The notes beneath the pieces are model-generated. The model made no database searches. It was not told where the DNA came from and saw nothing but the letters and a program-made list of their open reading frames with translations. Shown here piece after piece: positions 24,887-34,303 of a stretch of DNA of 64,000 bases; positions within the stretch are counted from its first letter, which is position 1, and each line of letters begins with the position of its first letter. The translations under genes were made by a program, and so were the position numbers. The stretch comes from Duganella sp. Root336D2 (GTDB taxonomy: Bacteria > Pseudomonadota > Gammaproteobacteria > Burkholderiales > Burkholderiaceae_D). The DNA is taken from assembly GCF_001425005.1 (NCBI RefSeq), contig NZ_LMDB01000039.1, positions 248,001-312,000 of the forward strand, given 5' to 3'.

Positions 24887-26317
24887 ATGAACAATATCGC
24901 AGAACCAACCGTACAGTTTGACGCAGAGCTGATCAGCCGCATGAGCACTTCCGGTCCGCGCTACACCTCGTATCCCACGGCCGACCGCTTCAAGCCTGAC
25001 TTCAGCTACTCCAGCTTCCTCGAAGCGCAAGCCAACTTGCGCATGCGCGGGGCCCGGGCCCCGCTGTCGCTGTATGTGCATATCCCGTTCTGCAACGTGG
25101 TCTGCTACTACTGCGCCTGCAACAAGGTGGTGACCAAGGACCGCAGCAAGGCGGTAACCTACCTCGGCTACCTGAAGCAGGAAATCGATATGCAGGGCAA
25201 GCTGTTTGCCGGCATGAACCGCGTCGAGCAATTGCACTTCGGCGGCGGCACCCCGACCTACCTTGACGACGACCAGATGGGCGAGCTGCTTGCGCATATG
25301 CGCAAGCATTTCGAATTCGCGCCGGATGAAGAGGGCGAGTACTCGATCGAGATCGATCCACGCACCGTCGATGCGGCGCGCATCCACACGCTGCGCAAGC
25401 AGGGCTTCAACCGCGTCAGCATGGGCGTGCAGGACTTCGATCCCGACGTGCAGAAGGCCGTCAACCGCATCCAGCCCGCCGCGGAAACCCTGGCTGTGAT
25501 CCAGGCTGCACGCGACGCCGGCTTCCGCTCCATCAGCGTCGACCTGATCTACGGCCTGCCGAAGCAGAGCATGACCACCATGCAGGCGACGATGGACAAG
25601 GTGATCGAGGCCAATCCCGACCGCATCGCGCTGTACAACTATGCGCATATGCCGCACCTGTTCAAGCCGCAGCGCCGCATCGCGGAGGACGAGCTGCCGA
25701 CGCCGGCCGTGAAGCTGGACATGCTGGCCCTGTGCATCGAACGCCTGACGCAAGCCGGCTATGTCTACATCGGCATGGACCACTTCGCCAAACCGGACGA
25801 CGACCTGGCCGTGGCACAGCGCCAGGGCCGCCTGCACCGCAACTTCCAGGGCTACTCGACCCATGCCGAGACCGACCTGGTGGCGCTCGGCGTGTCGGCC
25901 ATCAGCTCGGTGAACGGCACCTACAGCCAGAACGAGAAAACGCTGGACGAATACTATGCGCGCCTGGACGAAGGCCGCCTGCCGATCGCGCGCGGCTACG
26001 CGATGGATAACGACGACCTGATGCGCCGCATGGTGATCCAGAACCTGATGTGCAATTTCGAGCTGTCGATTTCGGCGCTGGAACTGGGCTACCCGATCCG
26101 CTTCAAGCAATACTTTGCCAGGGAAATGGAAAAAATGCGCGAGTTCGAGCGCGACGGCTTGCTGGCGATCGAGGATGACTGGATTTCCGTCACGCCGAAG
26201 GGCCGCCTGCTGATCCGCAATATCTGCATGGTGTTCGACCGCCACCTGGCTGCCGACCGCGCTGCGGGTACGGCGCCGGGACAAGTGCATACGCTGCGCT
26301 TCTCGCGCACCATCTGA
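24887..26317 (+). CDS. hemN: Oxygen-independent coproporphyrinogen III oxidase
   Basis: A 476-residue radical-SAM enzyme converting coproporphyrinogen III to protoporphyrinogen IX without oxygen, for haem synthesis at low oxygen. The N-terminal GPRYTSYPTADRF motif, the cluster motif HIPFCNVVCYYCACNK, GGGTPTYL, and the SVDLIYGLPKQS and QGYSTHAETDLVALGVSAIS segments identify true HemN rather than HemW. It is positioned between the aerotaxis receptor and copper-handling genes for cbb3 oxidase, consistent with FNR-type control. Confidence 0.96.
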   Translation: MNNIAEPTVQFDAELISRMSTSGPRYTSYPTADRFKPDFSYSSFLEAQANLRMRGARAPLSLYVHIPFCNVVCYYCACNKVVTKDRSKAVTYLGYLKQEIDMQGKLFAGMNRVEQLHFGGGTPTYLDDDQMGELLAHMRKHFEFAPDEEGEYSIEIDPRTVDAARIHTLRKQGFNRVSMGVQDFDPDVQKAVNRIQPAAETLAVIQAARDAGFRSISVDLIYGLPKQSMTTMQATMDKVIEANPDRIALYNYAHMPHLFKPQRRIAEDELPTPAVKLDMLALCIERLTQAGYVYIGMDHFAKPDDDLAVAQRQGRLHRNFQGYSTHAETDLVALGVSAISSVNGTYSQNEKTLDEYYARLDEGRLPIARGYAMDNDDLMRRMVIQNLMCNFELSISALELGYPIRFKQYFAREMEKMREFERDGLLAIEDDWISVTPKGRLLIRNICMVFDRHLAADRAAGTAPGQVHTLRFSRTI

Positions 26318-26325
26318 GGGAGGCG

Positions 26326-27111
26326 ATGAACCTGCTGCCCATCCTGATTGCCGGCCTGGCCGGCAGTGTGCATTGCGCCGGCATGTGCGGCGGCATCGTC
26401 GGCGCCTTCAGCGCCGGCGGGCCGTCCGCCACGCCGGTGCGGGCCCGCGTGATTACGATCGCGCAGGTGGATACGGGCGGGGCCGCCGCCATGACATGGG
26501 CCGGCGCCAACGCCGGCGAGATCGTTCACGTGCTGGCCTATAACACCGGCCGCATCGGCAGCTATATGCTGGCCGGGGCGATTGCCGGTGGCATCGCCGG
26601 CAGCGTTGCCAGGCTGCTGCAAATGGCATCGGTGCAGTTGGCCGCTTACTGGGTCGCCAACCTGATGCTGGTTGCAATGGGCCTGTACCTGATGGATGCC
26701 TGGCGCGGCCTGGCCCGCGTGGAAGCCGCCGGCGGCATCCTGTGGCGCCGGGTGCAGCCGCTGATCAAACCGCTGGTGCCGATGGACACGCCTTTGAAGG
26801 CGCTGGCCCTCGGCGGCGTATGGGGCTGGGTGCCTTGCGGCATGGTGTACAGCATGCTGCTGACTGCCATGCTCTCCGGCTCCGCGCTTGATGGCGCGCT
26901 GGTGATGGGCGCCTTCGGCCTGGGCACGCTGCCGATGCTGCTGGCCATGGGCATGGCAGGCGCCAAGCTGCGCCAGTACCTGCAGCAGCGCGGCGTGCGA
27001 GCGGCCTGCGGCCTGCTGGTGCTGGGCTTTGGCGTGCTGGGGCTGGCCCGCGCGGCGAGCGGCGGCCAGCATGCGTGGTTCGACGTACTTTGCCTGACGG
27101 TGCAGCCATGA
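26326..27111 (+). CDS. SafE/TauE-type membrane protein of cbb3 oxidase clusters (DsbD_2-like)
   Basis: A 261-residue polytopic protein. The first helix carries AGLAGSVHCAGMCGGIVGAFS, whose HCAGMCGG Cys/His motif marks the family found beside ccoI in many proteobacteria. The last third has WGWVPCGMVYSMLLTAM with another Cys in a membrane helix. By context it is thought to help copper or thiol handling during oxidase assembly; not proven. GGGAGG precedes the ATG. Its TGA overlaps the ccoI ATG. Confidence 0.85.
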   Translation: MNLLPILIAGLAGSVHCAGMCGGIVGAFSAGGPSATPVRARVITIAQVDTGGAAAMTWAGANAGEIVHVLAYNTGRIGSYMLAGAIAGGIAGSVARLLQMASVQLAAYWVANLMLVAMGLYLMDAWRGLARVEAAGGILWRRVQPLIKPLVPMDTPLKALALGGVWGWVPCGMVYSMLLTAMLSGSALDGALVMGAFGLGTLPMLLAMGMAGAKLRQYLQQRGVRAACGLLVLGFGVLGLARAASGGQHAWFDVLCLTVQP

Positions 27112-29555
27112 TGATGACGGAGATCGCAGCCTGCTTCCATTGCGGCCAACCGGTGGCGGCAAGCGCCGGCTGGTCCGTGAACATCGAAGGCGTCGAGCGC
27201 GCCATGTGCTGCCCCGGCTGCGCGGCTGTCGCGCAAACCATTGTCGATATTGGCCAGGCCAGCTATTACCGCGAGCGCAACGGCTTCGCCGCGCCGGGCG
27301 ACGCAGGCGCCGTCGCCGCGCTGGTGCCGGCCGCGCTCGCACTGCCGGAGGACGACCCGAACATCATCAGCGATGGCGACGCCCGCGAAACCACCCTGCT
27401 GGTGGAAGGTATTCGCTGTGCCGCCTGCGTGTGGCTGATCGAGCACCGCCTGCACCAGGTCGACGGCGTGCAGCAGGCCAACCTGAACGTCGCCACCGAA
27501 AAACTGTTCATCCGCTGGCACAAGGACAAAACCACCGCCGCCGCAGTGCTGGAAGCGGTGCGCAGCATCGGCTACAACGCCTGGCCCTACGACACCACGC
27601 GCCACGACGCGCAGCTGCAGAAAGCCAGCCGTACGCTGGGCCGCCAGCTTTTCGTGGCCGGCCTGTCGATGATGCAGGTGATGATGTATGTGGCGCCCGA
27701 ATACATGGCCGGCGACGACGGCACCCTGGACCCCGGCATGGCAAGCCTGATGCGCTGGGCCAGCCTGCTCCTGACGCTGCCTGCCATCGCCTACTCCGCC
27801 CAGCCGTTCCTGAAGGGCGCCTGGTCCAGCCTGAAAGCCCGCGTGCCGGGCATGGACGTGCCGGTTGCGCTGGGCATCATGGCGGCCTTCATCGGCAGCG
27901 CCGTGTCGACTTTCCGCGGTTACGGCGAGGTGTATTACGACTCGCTCACCATGTTCATTTTCCTGCTGCTGGCCAGCCGCTACCTGGAAATGGCGGCGCG
28001 CCGCAAGGCAGCCAGCGCCCTGTCGCGCCTGCGCCATGGCGTGCCCGAGATGGCGCAGCGCCTGGCCGCGTGGCCCGACCTGCGCGATGCCGCCACCGTG
28101 CCCGCCAGCACACTGGCCGCCGGCGACCATATCGTCGTCAAAGGCGGCGAGGCGGTGGCGGCCGATTGCGTCGTGGTGGAAGGCAGCACGGCCGTGGACC
28201 TGTCGCTGCTGACCGGCGAGAGCGCCCCGCAGCGCAAGGTTGTCGGCGATGCCATTCCCGGCGGCGCTGTCAATGCAGGCAGCCCGGTCGTGCTGCGCGT
28301 CGAGAAGCCGGCCCGCGAAAGCACGCTGGCCGGTTTGCTCAAGCTGATCGAACGCGCCGGCAGCGCCAAACCGCAGATCGCACAGTGGGCGGACCGGACT
28401 GGATCCTGGTTCGTCGCTGCGCTGCTGCTGTTTGCGGCGGCCAGCTTTGGGTTCTGGACCTGGCATGACGCCGCGCGCGCGTGGCCGGTGGCGATTGCGG
28501 TGCTGGTGGTGTCCTGCCCTTGCGCCTTGTCGCTGGCAACTCCGTCGGCGCTGGCGGCGGCGACCGACCGCCTGCTTGGCAAAGGCGCGCTGGTCGTGCA
28601 GCCGCATGTGCTTGAGACCCTGCATCGCGCCACCCATATCGTATTCGACAAGACCGGCACCCTGACTGAAGGCCGGCCGGCCGTGCAAAGCGTCGATGCG
28701 ATCGACGGCGCGCGGATCATCGGCATCCTGCGCGTGGCGGCAGGACTTGAAGCCGGCAGCGCGCACCCGATTGCGCGGGCCATCGCCGCCGCCGCCGACG
28801 CCCATGGCGCCGGAGCGGCAGGCGCCACCGGCTTGCAGGAACTGGCCGGGCAGGGCATGGAAGGCATGGTGAACGGCGTCCGCTACCGCCTCGGCACCGC
28901 GGCTTATGTCGCCGGTATCGCTGGCAGCCCGCTAGCGCCATCGGTCCAGGCTGCGGCCGGCGCCGCACCGATGACGACGGTCTGGCTGGGCATGCACGGC
29001 CGCTGGCTTGGGCGCTTCCTGATCTCGGATGCGCTGCGGCCCGATGCGCTGCGCACGGTGGAATTCTTCCAGCGCCTCGGCAAGGAAGTGGTGCTGCTGA
29101 GCGGCGACCAGCAGGCGCTGGCTGACAGCGTGGCAGGACAGCTCGGCATCCGGGAAGCAATCGGCGACTGCCTGCCCGACGAAAAACTGGCCTATGTGCA
29201 GGCGCTGCAAGCGCACGGCGGCGTAGTGGCGATGGTCGGCGACGGCATCAACGACGCCGCGGTGTTGAGCGCCGCCGATGTTTCCTTTGCTATGGGCAGC
29301 GGTGCAATCCTGGCGCAAGTGCACGCCGACTGCGTGCTGCTCGACGCCCGCCTGCCGCTGCTGGCCGATACCGCCCGCAGCGCAGGCAAAACCATGCGCG
29401 TGATCCGCCAGAACCTGGCCTGGGCCACGCTGTACAACATTGTTGCCATTCCGGCAGCAGCCTTCGGCGTATTGAACCCGTGGCTGTCCGGCGTTGGCAT
29501 GGCGGCCAGTTCCGCCATCGTCGTCCTGAATGCGCTTCGGCTGCGCAGGAGTTAA
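27108..29555 (+). CDS. ccoI: Copper-exporting P1B-type ATPase for cbb3 oxidase assembly
   Basis: An 815-residue P-type ATPase. The N-terminus has a Cys-rich cluster (CFHCGQ, CCPGC) and a heavy-metal domain with GIRCAACVWLIE. The transmembrane CPC motif is at residues 470-472, the phosphorylated Asp is D514 in DKTGTLTEG, and AMVGDGINDAAVLSAADVS is the hinge. CcoI/FixI proteins move Cu to the periplasm for the CcoN active site. Start ATG 27108 overlaps the TGA of the upstream gene. The operon continues with ccoS 4 bases later. Confidence 0.95.
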   Translation: MMMTEIAACFHCGQPVAASAGWSVNIEGVERAMCCPGCAAVAQTIVDIGQASYYRERNGFAAPGDAGAVAALVPAALALPEDDPNIISDGDARETTLLVEGIRCAACVWLIEHRLHQVDGVQQANLNVATEKLFIRWHKDKTTAAAVLEAVRSIGYNAWPYDTTRHDAQLQKASRTLGRQLFVAGLSMMQVMMYVAPEYMAGDDGTLDPGMASLMRWASLLLTLPAIAYSAQPFLKGAWSSLKARVPGMDVPVALGIMAAFIGSAVSTFRGYGEVYYDSLTMFIFLLLASRYLEMAARRKAASALSRLRHGVPEMAQRLAAWPDLRDAATVPASTLAAGDHIVVKGGEAVAADCVVVEGSTAVDLSLLTGESAPQRKVVGDAIPGGAVNAGSPVVLRVEKPARESTLAGLLKLIERAGSAKPQIAQWADRTGSWFVAALLLFAAASFGFWTWHDAARAWPVAIAVLVVSCPCALSLATPSALAAATDRLLGKGALVVQPHVLETLHRATHIVFDKTGTLTEGRPAVQSVDAIDGARIIGILRVAAGLEAGSAHPIARAIAAAADAHGAGAAGATGLQELAGQGMEGMVNGVRYRLGTAAYVAGIAGSPLAPSVQAAAGAAPMTTVWLGMHGRWLGRFLISDALRPDALRTVEFFQRLGKEVVLLSGDQQALADSVAGQLGIREAIGDCLPDEKLAYVQALQAHGGVVAMVGDGINDAAVLSAADVSFAMGSGAILAQVHADCVLLDARLPLLADTARSAGKTMRVIRQNLAWATLYNIVAIPAAAFGVLNPWLSGVGMAASSAIVVLNALRLRRS

Positions 29556-29559
29556 TAAA

Positions 29560-29706
29560 ATGGAATCGCTATACCTTCTTATCCCCCTCAGCGTCGGCCT
29601 GGTTTTCGGCGCGCTGTGGCTGTTTTTCAAGGCCTCGGACGACGGCCAATTCGACGATCTTGTAGGTCCGGCAATCCGAGTTTTGCAGGACAACGACCGG
29701 ATTTGA
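29560..29706 (+). CDS. ccoS: cbb3 oxidase maturation protein CcoS
   Basis: A 48-residue protein below usual length cut-offs. One membrane helix (LLIPLSVGLVFGALWLFF) is followed by the conserved KASDDGQFDDLVGPA segment, both standard for CcoS, which is needed for cofactor insertion into CcoN. It starts four bases after ccoI. Its stop codon lies inside the FNR-type box of the ccoN promoter. Confidence 0.93.
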   Translation: MESLYLLIPLSVGLVFGALWLFFKASDDGQFDDLVGPAIRVLQDNDRI

Positions 29707-29716
29707 TCCACGTCAT
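29703..29716 (+). promoter_or_regulatory. FNR/Anr-type box upstream of ccoN
   Basis: TTGAT-CCAC-GTCAT fits the Anr/FNR consensus TTGAT-N4-(G/A)TCAA except for the final base. It is centred about 75 bases before the ccoN start, leaving room for activation at about -41.5. The first bases overlap the ccoS stop codon. Confidence 0.7.
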
Positions 29717-29784
29717 GTTTTTTTGAAGTGCTCCTCGGTAACCTTTGACATATCTCATCAAAGTGTCTGCCTGGAGAATTCAAA

Positions 29785-31209
29785 GTGGATCAATCACTGG
29801 ACTACAACTACAAGGTCGTGAAGCAATTCGCGATCGCCACCATACTGTGGGGCGTTGTGGGCATGCTGGTCGGCGTCATCATCGCCGCCCAACTTGCCTG
29901 GCCCGCCCTCAACCTGGACATTCCCTGGCTGACCTACGGCCGCCTGCGTCCCCTGCACACCAACGCAGTGATTTTCGCCTTCGGCATCAGCGGCCTGTTC
30001 GCCACTTCGTATTACGTGGTCCAGCGCACCTGCCAGGTGCGCCTGTTCTCCGACAAGCTGGCTGCCTTCACCTTCTGGGGCTGGCAAGCCGTGATCCTGG
30101 CCGCCGTGGTCACCCTGCCAATGGGCTACACCCGCGGCAAGGAATACGCGGAACTGGAATGGCCGATCTCGATCCTGATCGCCCTGGTGTGGATCGCCTA
30201 CGCCACCGTGTTCTTCGGCACCCTCATCAAGCGCAAGGTCAAGCACATCTACGTCGCCAACTGGTTCTTCGGCGGCTACATCCTGGCGGTGACCATCCTG
30301 CACGTTGTGAACGGCATGAGCATGCCGGCTTCCCTGTTCAAGTCCTACTCCATGTACACCGGGGTACAGGACGCGATGATCCAGTGGTGGTACGGCCACA
30401 ATGCGGTGGGCTTCATCCTGACCGCCGGCTACCTGGGCATGGTCTATTACTTCATCCCGAAACAGGCCGAGCGTCCTGTGTACTCCTACAAGCTGTCGAT
30501 CGTGCACTTCTGGGCGCTGATCTTCACCTATATGTGGGCCGGTCCGCACCACCTGCACTACACCGCGCTGCCTGACTGGGCGCAATCGCTGGGCATGGTG
30601 TTCTCCCTGATCCTGCTGGCGCCAAGCTGGGGCGGCATGATCAACGGCATGATGACCCTCTCGGGTGCATGGCACAAGCTGCGCACCGACCCGATCCTGA
30701 AGCTGATGATCGTGTCCCTGTCCTTCTACGGCATGGCCACCTTCGAAGGCCCGATGATGTCGATCAAGACCGTCAACGCGCTGTCGCACTACACCGACTG
30801 GGGCATCGCCCACGTACACGGCGGCGCGCTGGGCTGGGTGGGCTTCATCACCATGGGTTCGATCTACTACCTGATTCCGCGCATGGCCGGCCAGACGAAG
30901 ATGTACAGCACCAAGCTGATCGACCTGCACTTCTGGGTCGCGACCATCGGCATCGTCCTGTATATCGCCGCGATGTGGATCGCCGGTGTGATGCAAGGCC
31001 TGATGTGGCGCGCAGTGAATGCCGACGGCACCCTGACCTACACCTTCGTGGAAAGCGTGAAAGCGAGCTACCCGTATTACGTGGTGCGCTTCCTCGGCGG
31101 CCTGCTGTACCTAACCGGCATGTGCGTCATGGCCTACAACACCTGGATGACCCTGAAGGGCCGCGAAACCACCCGTGCACGCATCCCTGAACTGGGCCTC
31201 GCGGCGTAA
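29785..31209 (+). CDS. ccoN: cbb3-type cytochrome c oxidase subunit I
   Basis: A 474-residue, roughly 12-helix catalytic subunit of the high-affinity oxidase. Haem and CuB ligands are recognisable: LHTNAVIFAFG (low-spin haem His), FWALIFTYMWAGPHHLHY (CuB His pair) and LSHYTDWGIAHVHGGALGW (His ligands for haems). The start is GTG 29785 with GGAG nine bases upstream. First gene of ccoNOQPGH, placed behind its own FNR-type box. Confidence 0.97.
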   Translation: MDQSLDYNYKVVKQFAIATILWGVVGMLVGVIIAAQLAWPALNLDIPWLTYGRLRPLHTNAVIFAFGISGLFATSYYVVQRTCQVRLFSDKLAAFTFWGWQAVILAAVVTLPMGYTRGKEYAELEWPISILIALVWIAYATVFFGTLIKRKVKHIYVANWFFGGYILAVTILHVVNGMSMPASLFKSYSMYTGVQDAMIQWWYGHNAVGFILTAGYLGMVYYFIPKQAERPVYSYKLSIVHFWALIFTYMWAGPHHLHYTALPDWAQSLGMVFSLILLAPSWGGMINGMMTLSGAWHKLRTDPILKLMIVSLSFYGMATFEGPMMSIKTVNALSHYTDWGIAHVHGGALGWVGFITMGSIYYLIPRMAGQTKMYSTKLIDLHFWVATIGIVLYIAAMWIAGVMQGLMWRAVNADGTLTYTFVESVKASYPYYVVRFLGGLLYLTGMCVMAYNTWMTLKGRETTRARIPELGLAA

Positions 31210-31227
31210 CGGAGCATATCGGAGCAA

Positions 31228-31845
31228 ATGATGAAATTTTCCCATGAATGGATTGAGAAGAACCCCTGGCTGCTGATCGCGCTGGTCACTTTGGTGGTGT
31301 CGGTAGGCGGCGCGGTGGAGATCATTCCGTTGTTCTTCCAGAAGTCGACCACGGAGCCGGTCGCGGGACTGAAGCCTTACTCCGCATTGCGCCTGACGGG
31401 TCGCGATATTTATGTGCGTGAAGGCTGCTATACCTGCCACTCGCAGATGATCCGGCCGTTCCGCGCCGAGACCGAGCGTTACGGCCACTACTCGGTGGCG
31501 GGCGAGTTTGTGTATGACCGCCCGTTCCAGTGGGGTTCCAAGCGCACCGGTCCCGACCTGGCGCGCGTTGGCGGCCGCTACAGCGACGAATGGCACCGCA
31601 CCCACCTGAACAACCCGCGCGACGTGGTGCCGGAATCGAATATGCCCAACTATCCGTGGCTGGCCCAGAACAAGCTGAAGCCGGAAGACGTGGTGCCGAA
31701 GATGCGCGCGCTGAAGCGCATGGGCGACCCGTACACGGAAGAAGAAATCGCCGCCGCACCGGCCGAACTGGCCAACAAGACGGAAGAGGATGCACTGGTG
31801 GCCTACCTGCAAGGCCTGGGCACCCTGATCAAGACGAGGAACTGA
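31228..31845 (+). CDS. ccoO: cbb3-type cytochrome c oxidase subunit II (monohaem cytochrome c)
   Basis: A 205-residue protein with one N-terminal membrane helix (about residues 14-32) and a periplasmic cytochrome c domain. The haem motif is EGCYTCHSQMIRP, and GHYSVAGEFVYDRPFQWGSKR follows, typical of CcoO. ATG 31228 and 31231 are both possible starts; the second is better spaced from GGAG. It passes electrons from CcoP to CcoN. Confidence 0.96.
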   Translation: MMKFSHEWIEKNPWLLIALVTLVVSVGGAVEIIPLFFQKSTTEPVAGLKPYSALRLTGRDIYVREGCYTCHSQMIRPFRAETERYGHYSVAGEFVYDRPFQWGSKRTGPDLARVGGRYSDEWHRTHLNNPRDVVPESNMPNYPWLAQNKLKPEDVVPKMRALKRMGDPYTEEEIAAAPAELANKTEEDALVAYLQGLGTLIKTRN

Positions 31846-31846
31846 A

Positions 31847-31993
31847 ATGGAAAACTTTTTTGGCAATGCGAGCAATGTGATGACGGTGATATCGTTCCTC
31901 ACCTTCCTCGGCATCGTGTGGTGGGCCCAGCGCGGCAACTGGGAAGAAGCAGCCCAACTGCCTTTCGCAGACGAGGAGAAGGATCATGGCTGA
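31847..31993 (+). CDS. ccoQ: cbb3-type oxidase small subunit CcoQ
   Basis: A 48-residue single-helix protein. The core VISFLTFLGIVWWAQRGNWEEAA followed by an acidic tail (LPFADEEKD) matches CcoQ/FixQ, which stabilises the CcoNOP complex. It starts one base after the ccoO stop and overlaps ccoP by eight bases. Confidence 0.92.
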   Translation: MENFFGNASNVMTVISFLTFLGIVWWAQRGNWEEAAQLPFADEEKDHG

Positions 31994-32918
31994 TTTCACC
32001 AGCGAATTCTGGAACCTGTACGTCGTCGTCCTGACCGTCATCGGCATCGTCGGCTGCGGCGTGCTGCTGTGGTCCCAGTCATCCGTCAAAGGTTCGGCCC
32101 TGAAGTCGGTGGACGGCAAAGTCGGCACCACCGGCCATATCTGGGACGAAGACCTGACCGAACTCAATACCCCGATGCCGCGCTGGTGGATGTGGCTGTT
32201 CTACCTGACCATCGCCTTCGCTATCGGCTACCTGTGGCTGTATCCAGGCCTGGGCAACTATAAAGGCTCGCTGGGCTGGACTTCCGCCAAAGAGCACAAG
32301 GAAGAACTGGCCAAGGCCGAGAAGGACTACGGTCCGCTGTTCGACAAATACAAGGGCCAGGACCTGAAAGCCGTTGCGGCAGACCCGCAGACGCACGCCA
32401 TCGGCGAACGCCTGTTCCTGACCTACTGCGCCCAGTGCCATGGTTCCGATGCACGCGGCAACAAAGGCTTCCCGAACCTGGCCGACAAGGACTGGCTGCA
32501 TGGCGGCGATCCCGACACCATCAAGCTGACCATCATGAAGGGCCGCCACGGCGTGATGCCGCCGATGGGCGCCGCTGTGGGCTCGGAAAAGGATATCGAG
32601 AACGTTGCGCAGTACGTCCTGAGCCTGTCGGACAGCACCAGCGACCCGATCAAATCGGTCATGGGCAAGTCGAAGTTCAGCGCCTGCATGGCCTGTCACG
32701 GCGCCGGCGGCAAAGGCAACCCGATGCTGGGCGCGCCTAACCTGAGCGACAAGACCTGGCTGTACGGCGGCAGCGCCGAAACCATCATGGAAACCATCCG
32801 CAAGGGCCGCAACAACACCATGCCTGCTTTCGAGGACTTCCTCGGCGAAAGCAAAGTGCACGTGCTGGCCGCCTACGTATGGGGCCTGTCCAACCCACCT
32901 GTCCAAGCCATGAAGTAG
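31986..32918 (+). CDS. ccoP: cbb3-type cytochrome c oxidase subunit III (dihaem)
   Basis: A 310-residue protein. Two hydrophobic stretches lie in the first 90 residues, with the conserved HIWDEDLTELNTPMPRWW between them. Two cytochrome c domains follow with haem motifs CAQCHG and CMACHG. It is the electron entry subunit of the oxidase. The ATG lies within the end of ccoQ. Confidence 0.96.
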   Translation: MADFTSEFWNLYVVVLTVIGIVGCGVLLWSQSSVKGSALKSVDGKVGTTGHIWDEDLTELNTPMPRWWMWLFYLTIAFAIGYLWLYPGLGNYKGSLGWTSAKEHKEELAKAEKDYGPLFDKYKGQDLKAVAADPQTHAIGERLFLTYCAQCHGSDARGNKGFPNLADKDWLHGGDPDTIKLTIMKGRHGVMPPMGAAVGSEKDIENVAQYVLSLSDSTSDPIKSVMGKSKFSACMACHGAGGKGNPMLGAPNLSDKTWLYGGSAETIMETIRKGRNNTMPAFEDFLGESKVHVLAAYVWGLSNPPVQAMK

Positions 32919-32925
32919 ACGCATC

Positions 32926-34293
32926 ATGAACGCCCCCGCACCACAAGTCATCAAGATGTACGCCAAGCGCGAGGATATTTTCCCGCGCGAGGTGAAAGGC
33001 CGTTACACGAACCTGCGCTGGATCTGCCTGATCCTGACGCAGCTGGTCTTCTACGGAGCGCCCTGGCTGCAGTGGAATGGCCGCCAGGCCATCCTGTTCG
33101 ACCTGATGACGCGCAAGTTTTACATCTTCGGCCTGGTCCTGTGGCCGCAGGACTTCATCTACCTGGCGGCCATGCTGATCGCCTGTGCCTGGGGGCTGTT
33201 CCTGGTGACGGCGGTCGCTGGCCGCGTGTGGTGCGGCTTCTCTTGCCCGCAAACGGTCTACACGGAGATGTTCCTGTGGATCGAGCGCAAATTCGAAGGT
33301 GCGCGCAGCGCGCAGATGCGCCTGGCAAAAGAGCCGATGTCGTTCAACAAGGCCTGGCGCAAGGGCGGCAAGCATATCGCGTGGGCGCTGCTGGCCCTGT
33401 GGACCGGCTTCACCTTCGTCGGCTACTTCTCGCCGATCGGCACCCTGGCGTTCGAGGCGCTGACGTTCAACTTCGGTCCGTGGGAATGGTTCTGGGTCGG
33501 CTTCTACAGCCTTGCCACTTACGGCAATGCCGGCTGGCTGCGCGAGCAGGTGTGCAAGTACATGTGCCCCTACGCTCGTTTCCAGAGCGCGATGTTCGAC
33601 CGCGATACCCTGATCATCACCTACGATGAAAAGCGCGGCGAACCACGCGGCCCCAAATCGGACGGCTCCTGCATCGACTGCTCGCTGTGCGTGCAGGTTT
33701 GCCCGACCGGCATCGACATCCGCAAAGGCCTGCAGTACGAATGCATAGGCTGCGCCGCCTGCATCGACGCCTGCGACATCGTGATGGACAAGATCGAGCA
33801 GCCGCGCGGCCTGATCCGCTACAGCACCGACCGCGCGATGGCGCAAGGCCTGAGCGCGAAAGAAATCCGCAAGCGCGTGACGCGCCCGCGCGTGCTGCTG
33901 TATACCGGCGGCCTGCTGCTGTTCATCGTCGCCGTGTTCACCACGCTGGCCCTGCGCACGCCGCTGAAGATGGATGTGATCCGCGACCGCGGCTCGATGG
34001 GCCGCGAAGTGGAGAACGGCATGATCGAGAACGTGTACCGCCTGCAGATCATGAACACCACCGAGCAAGGCCATACCTACCGCATCCGCGCCAGCGGCAT
34101 CGATACGCTGCAGGTTGCCGTGCCGGACACCGTCGAGGTGGGTCCGACCGAAACACGCGCTGTACCGATCCGCCTGCGCGCCGATCACGGCAAGGGCGAG
34201 ACCGGTTCCAACAAGATTGCGATTGAACTGACGGCGCTGGACGATCCATCGCTGGCGGTCAAGGAAAAAGCGGTATTCATCGTGCCGCGCTAA
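32926..34293 (+). CDS. ccoG: Cytochrome c oxidase accessory protein CcoG (FixG/RdxA)
   Basis: A 455-residue membrane protein with about five helices and two 4Fe-4S sites: CIDCSLCVQVCPTGIDIRKG and CIGCAACIDACD. VAGRVWCGFSCPQTVYTEM marks the NapH-like core, and an Ig-like periplasmic domain follows the last helix. CcoG reduces Cu(II) for cbb3 assembly. It starts 7 bases after ccoP. Confidence 0.95.
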   Translation: MNAPAPQVIKMYAKREDIFPREVKGRYTNLRWICLILTQLVFYGAPWLQWNGRQAILFDLMTRKFYIFGLVLWPQDFIYLAAMLIACAWGLFLVTAVAGRVWCGFSCPQTVYTEMFLWIERKFEGARSAQMRLAKEPMSFNKAWRKGGKHIAWALLALWTGFTFVGYFSPIGTLAFEALTFNFGPWEWFWVGFYSLATYGNAGWLREQVCKYMCPYARFQSAMFDRDTLIITYDEKRGEPRGPKSDGSCIDCSLCVQVCPTGIDIRKGLQYECIGCAACIDACDIVMDKIEQPRGLIRYSTDRAMAQGLSAKEIRKRVTRPRVLLYTGGLLLFIVAVFTTLALRTPLKMDVIRDRGSMGREVENGMIENVYRLQIMNTTEQGHTYRIRASGIDTLQVAVPDTVEVGPTETRAVPIRLRADHGKGETGSNKIAIELTALDDPSLAVKEKAVFIVPR

Positions 34294-34303
34294 GGAGATT
34301 GAA

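Noticed and set aside
27140..28468. A 442-codon overlapping frame inside ccoI
   Set aside because: Arg/Ala-rich alternate frame of a GC-rich gene; ccoI itself has all P-type ATPase motifs.
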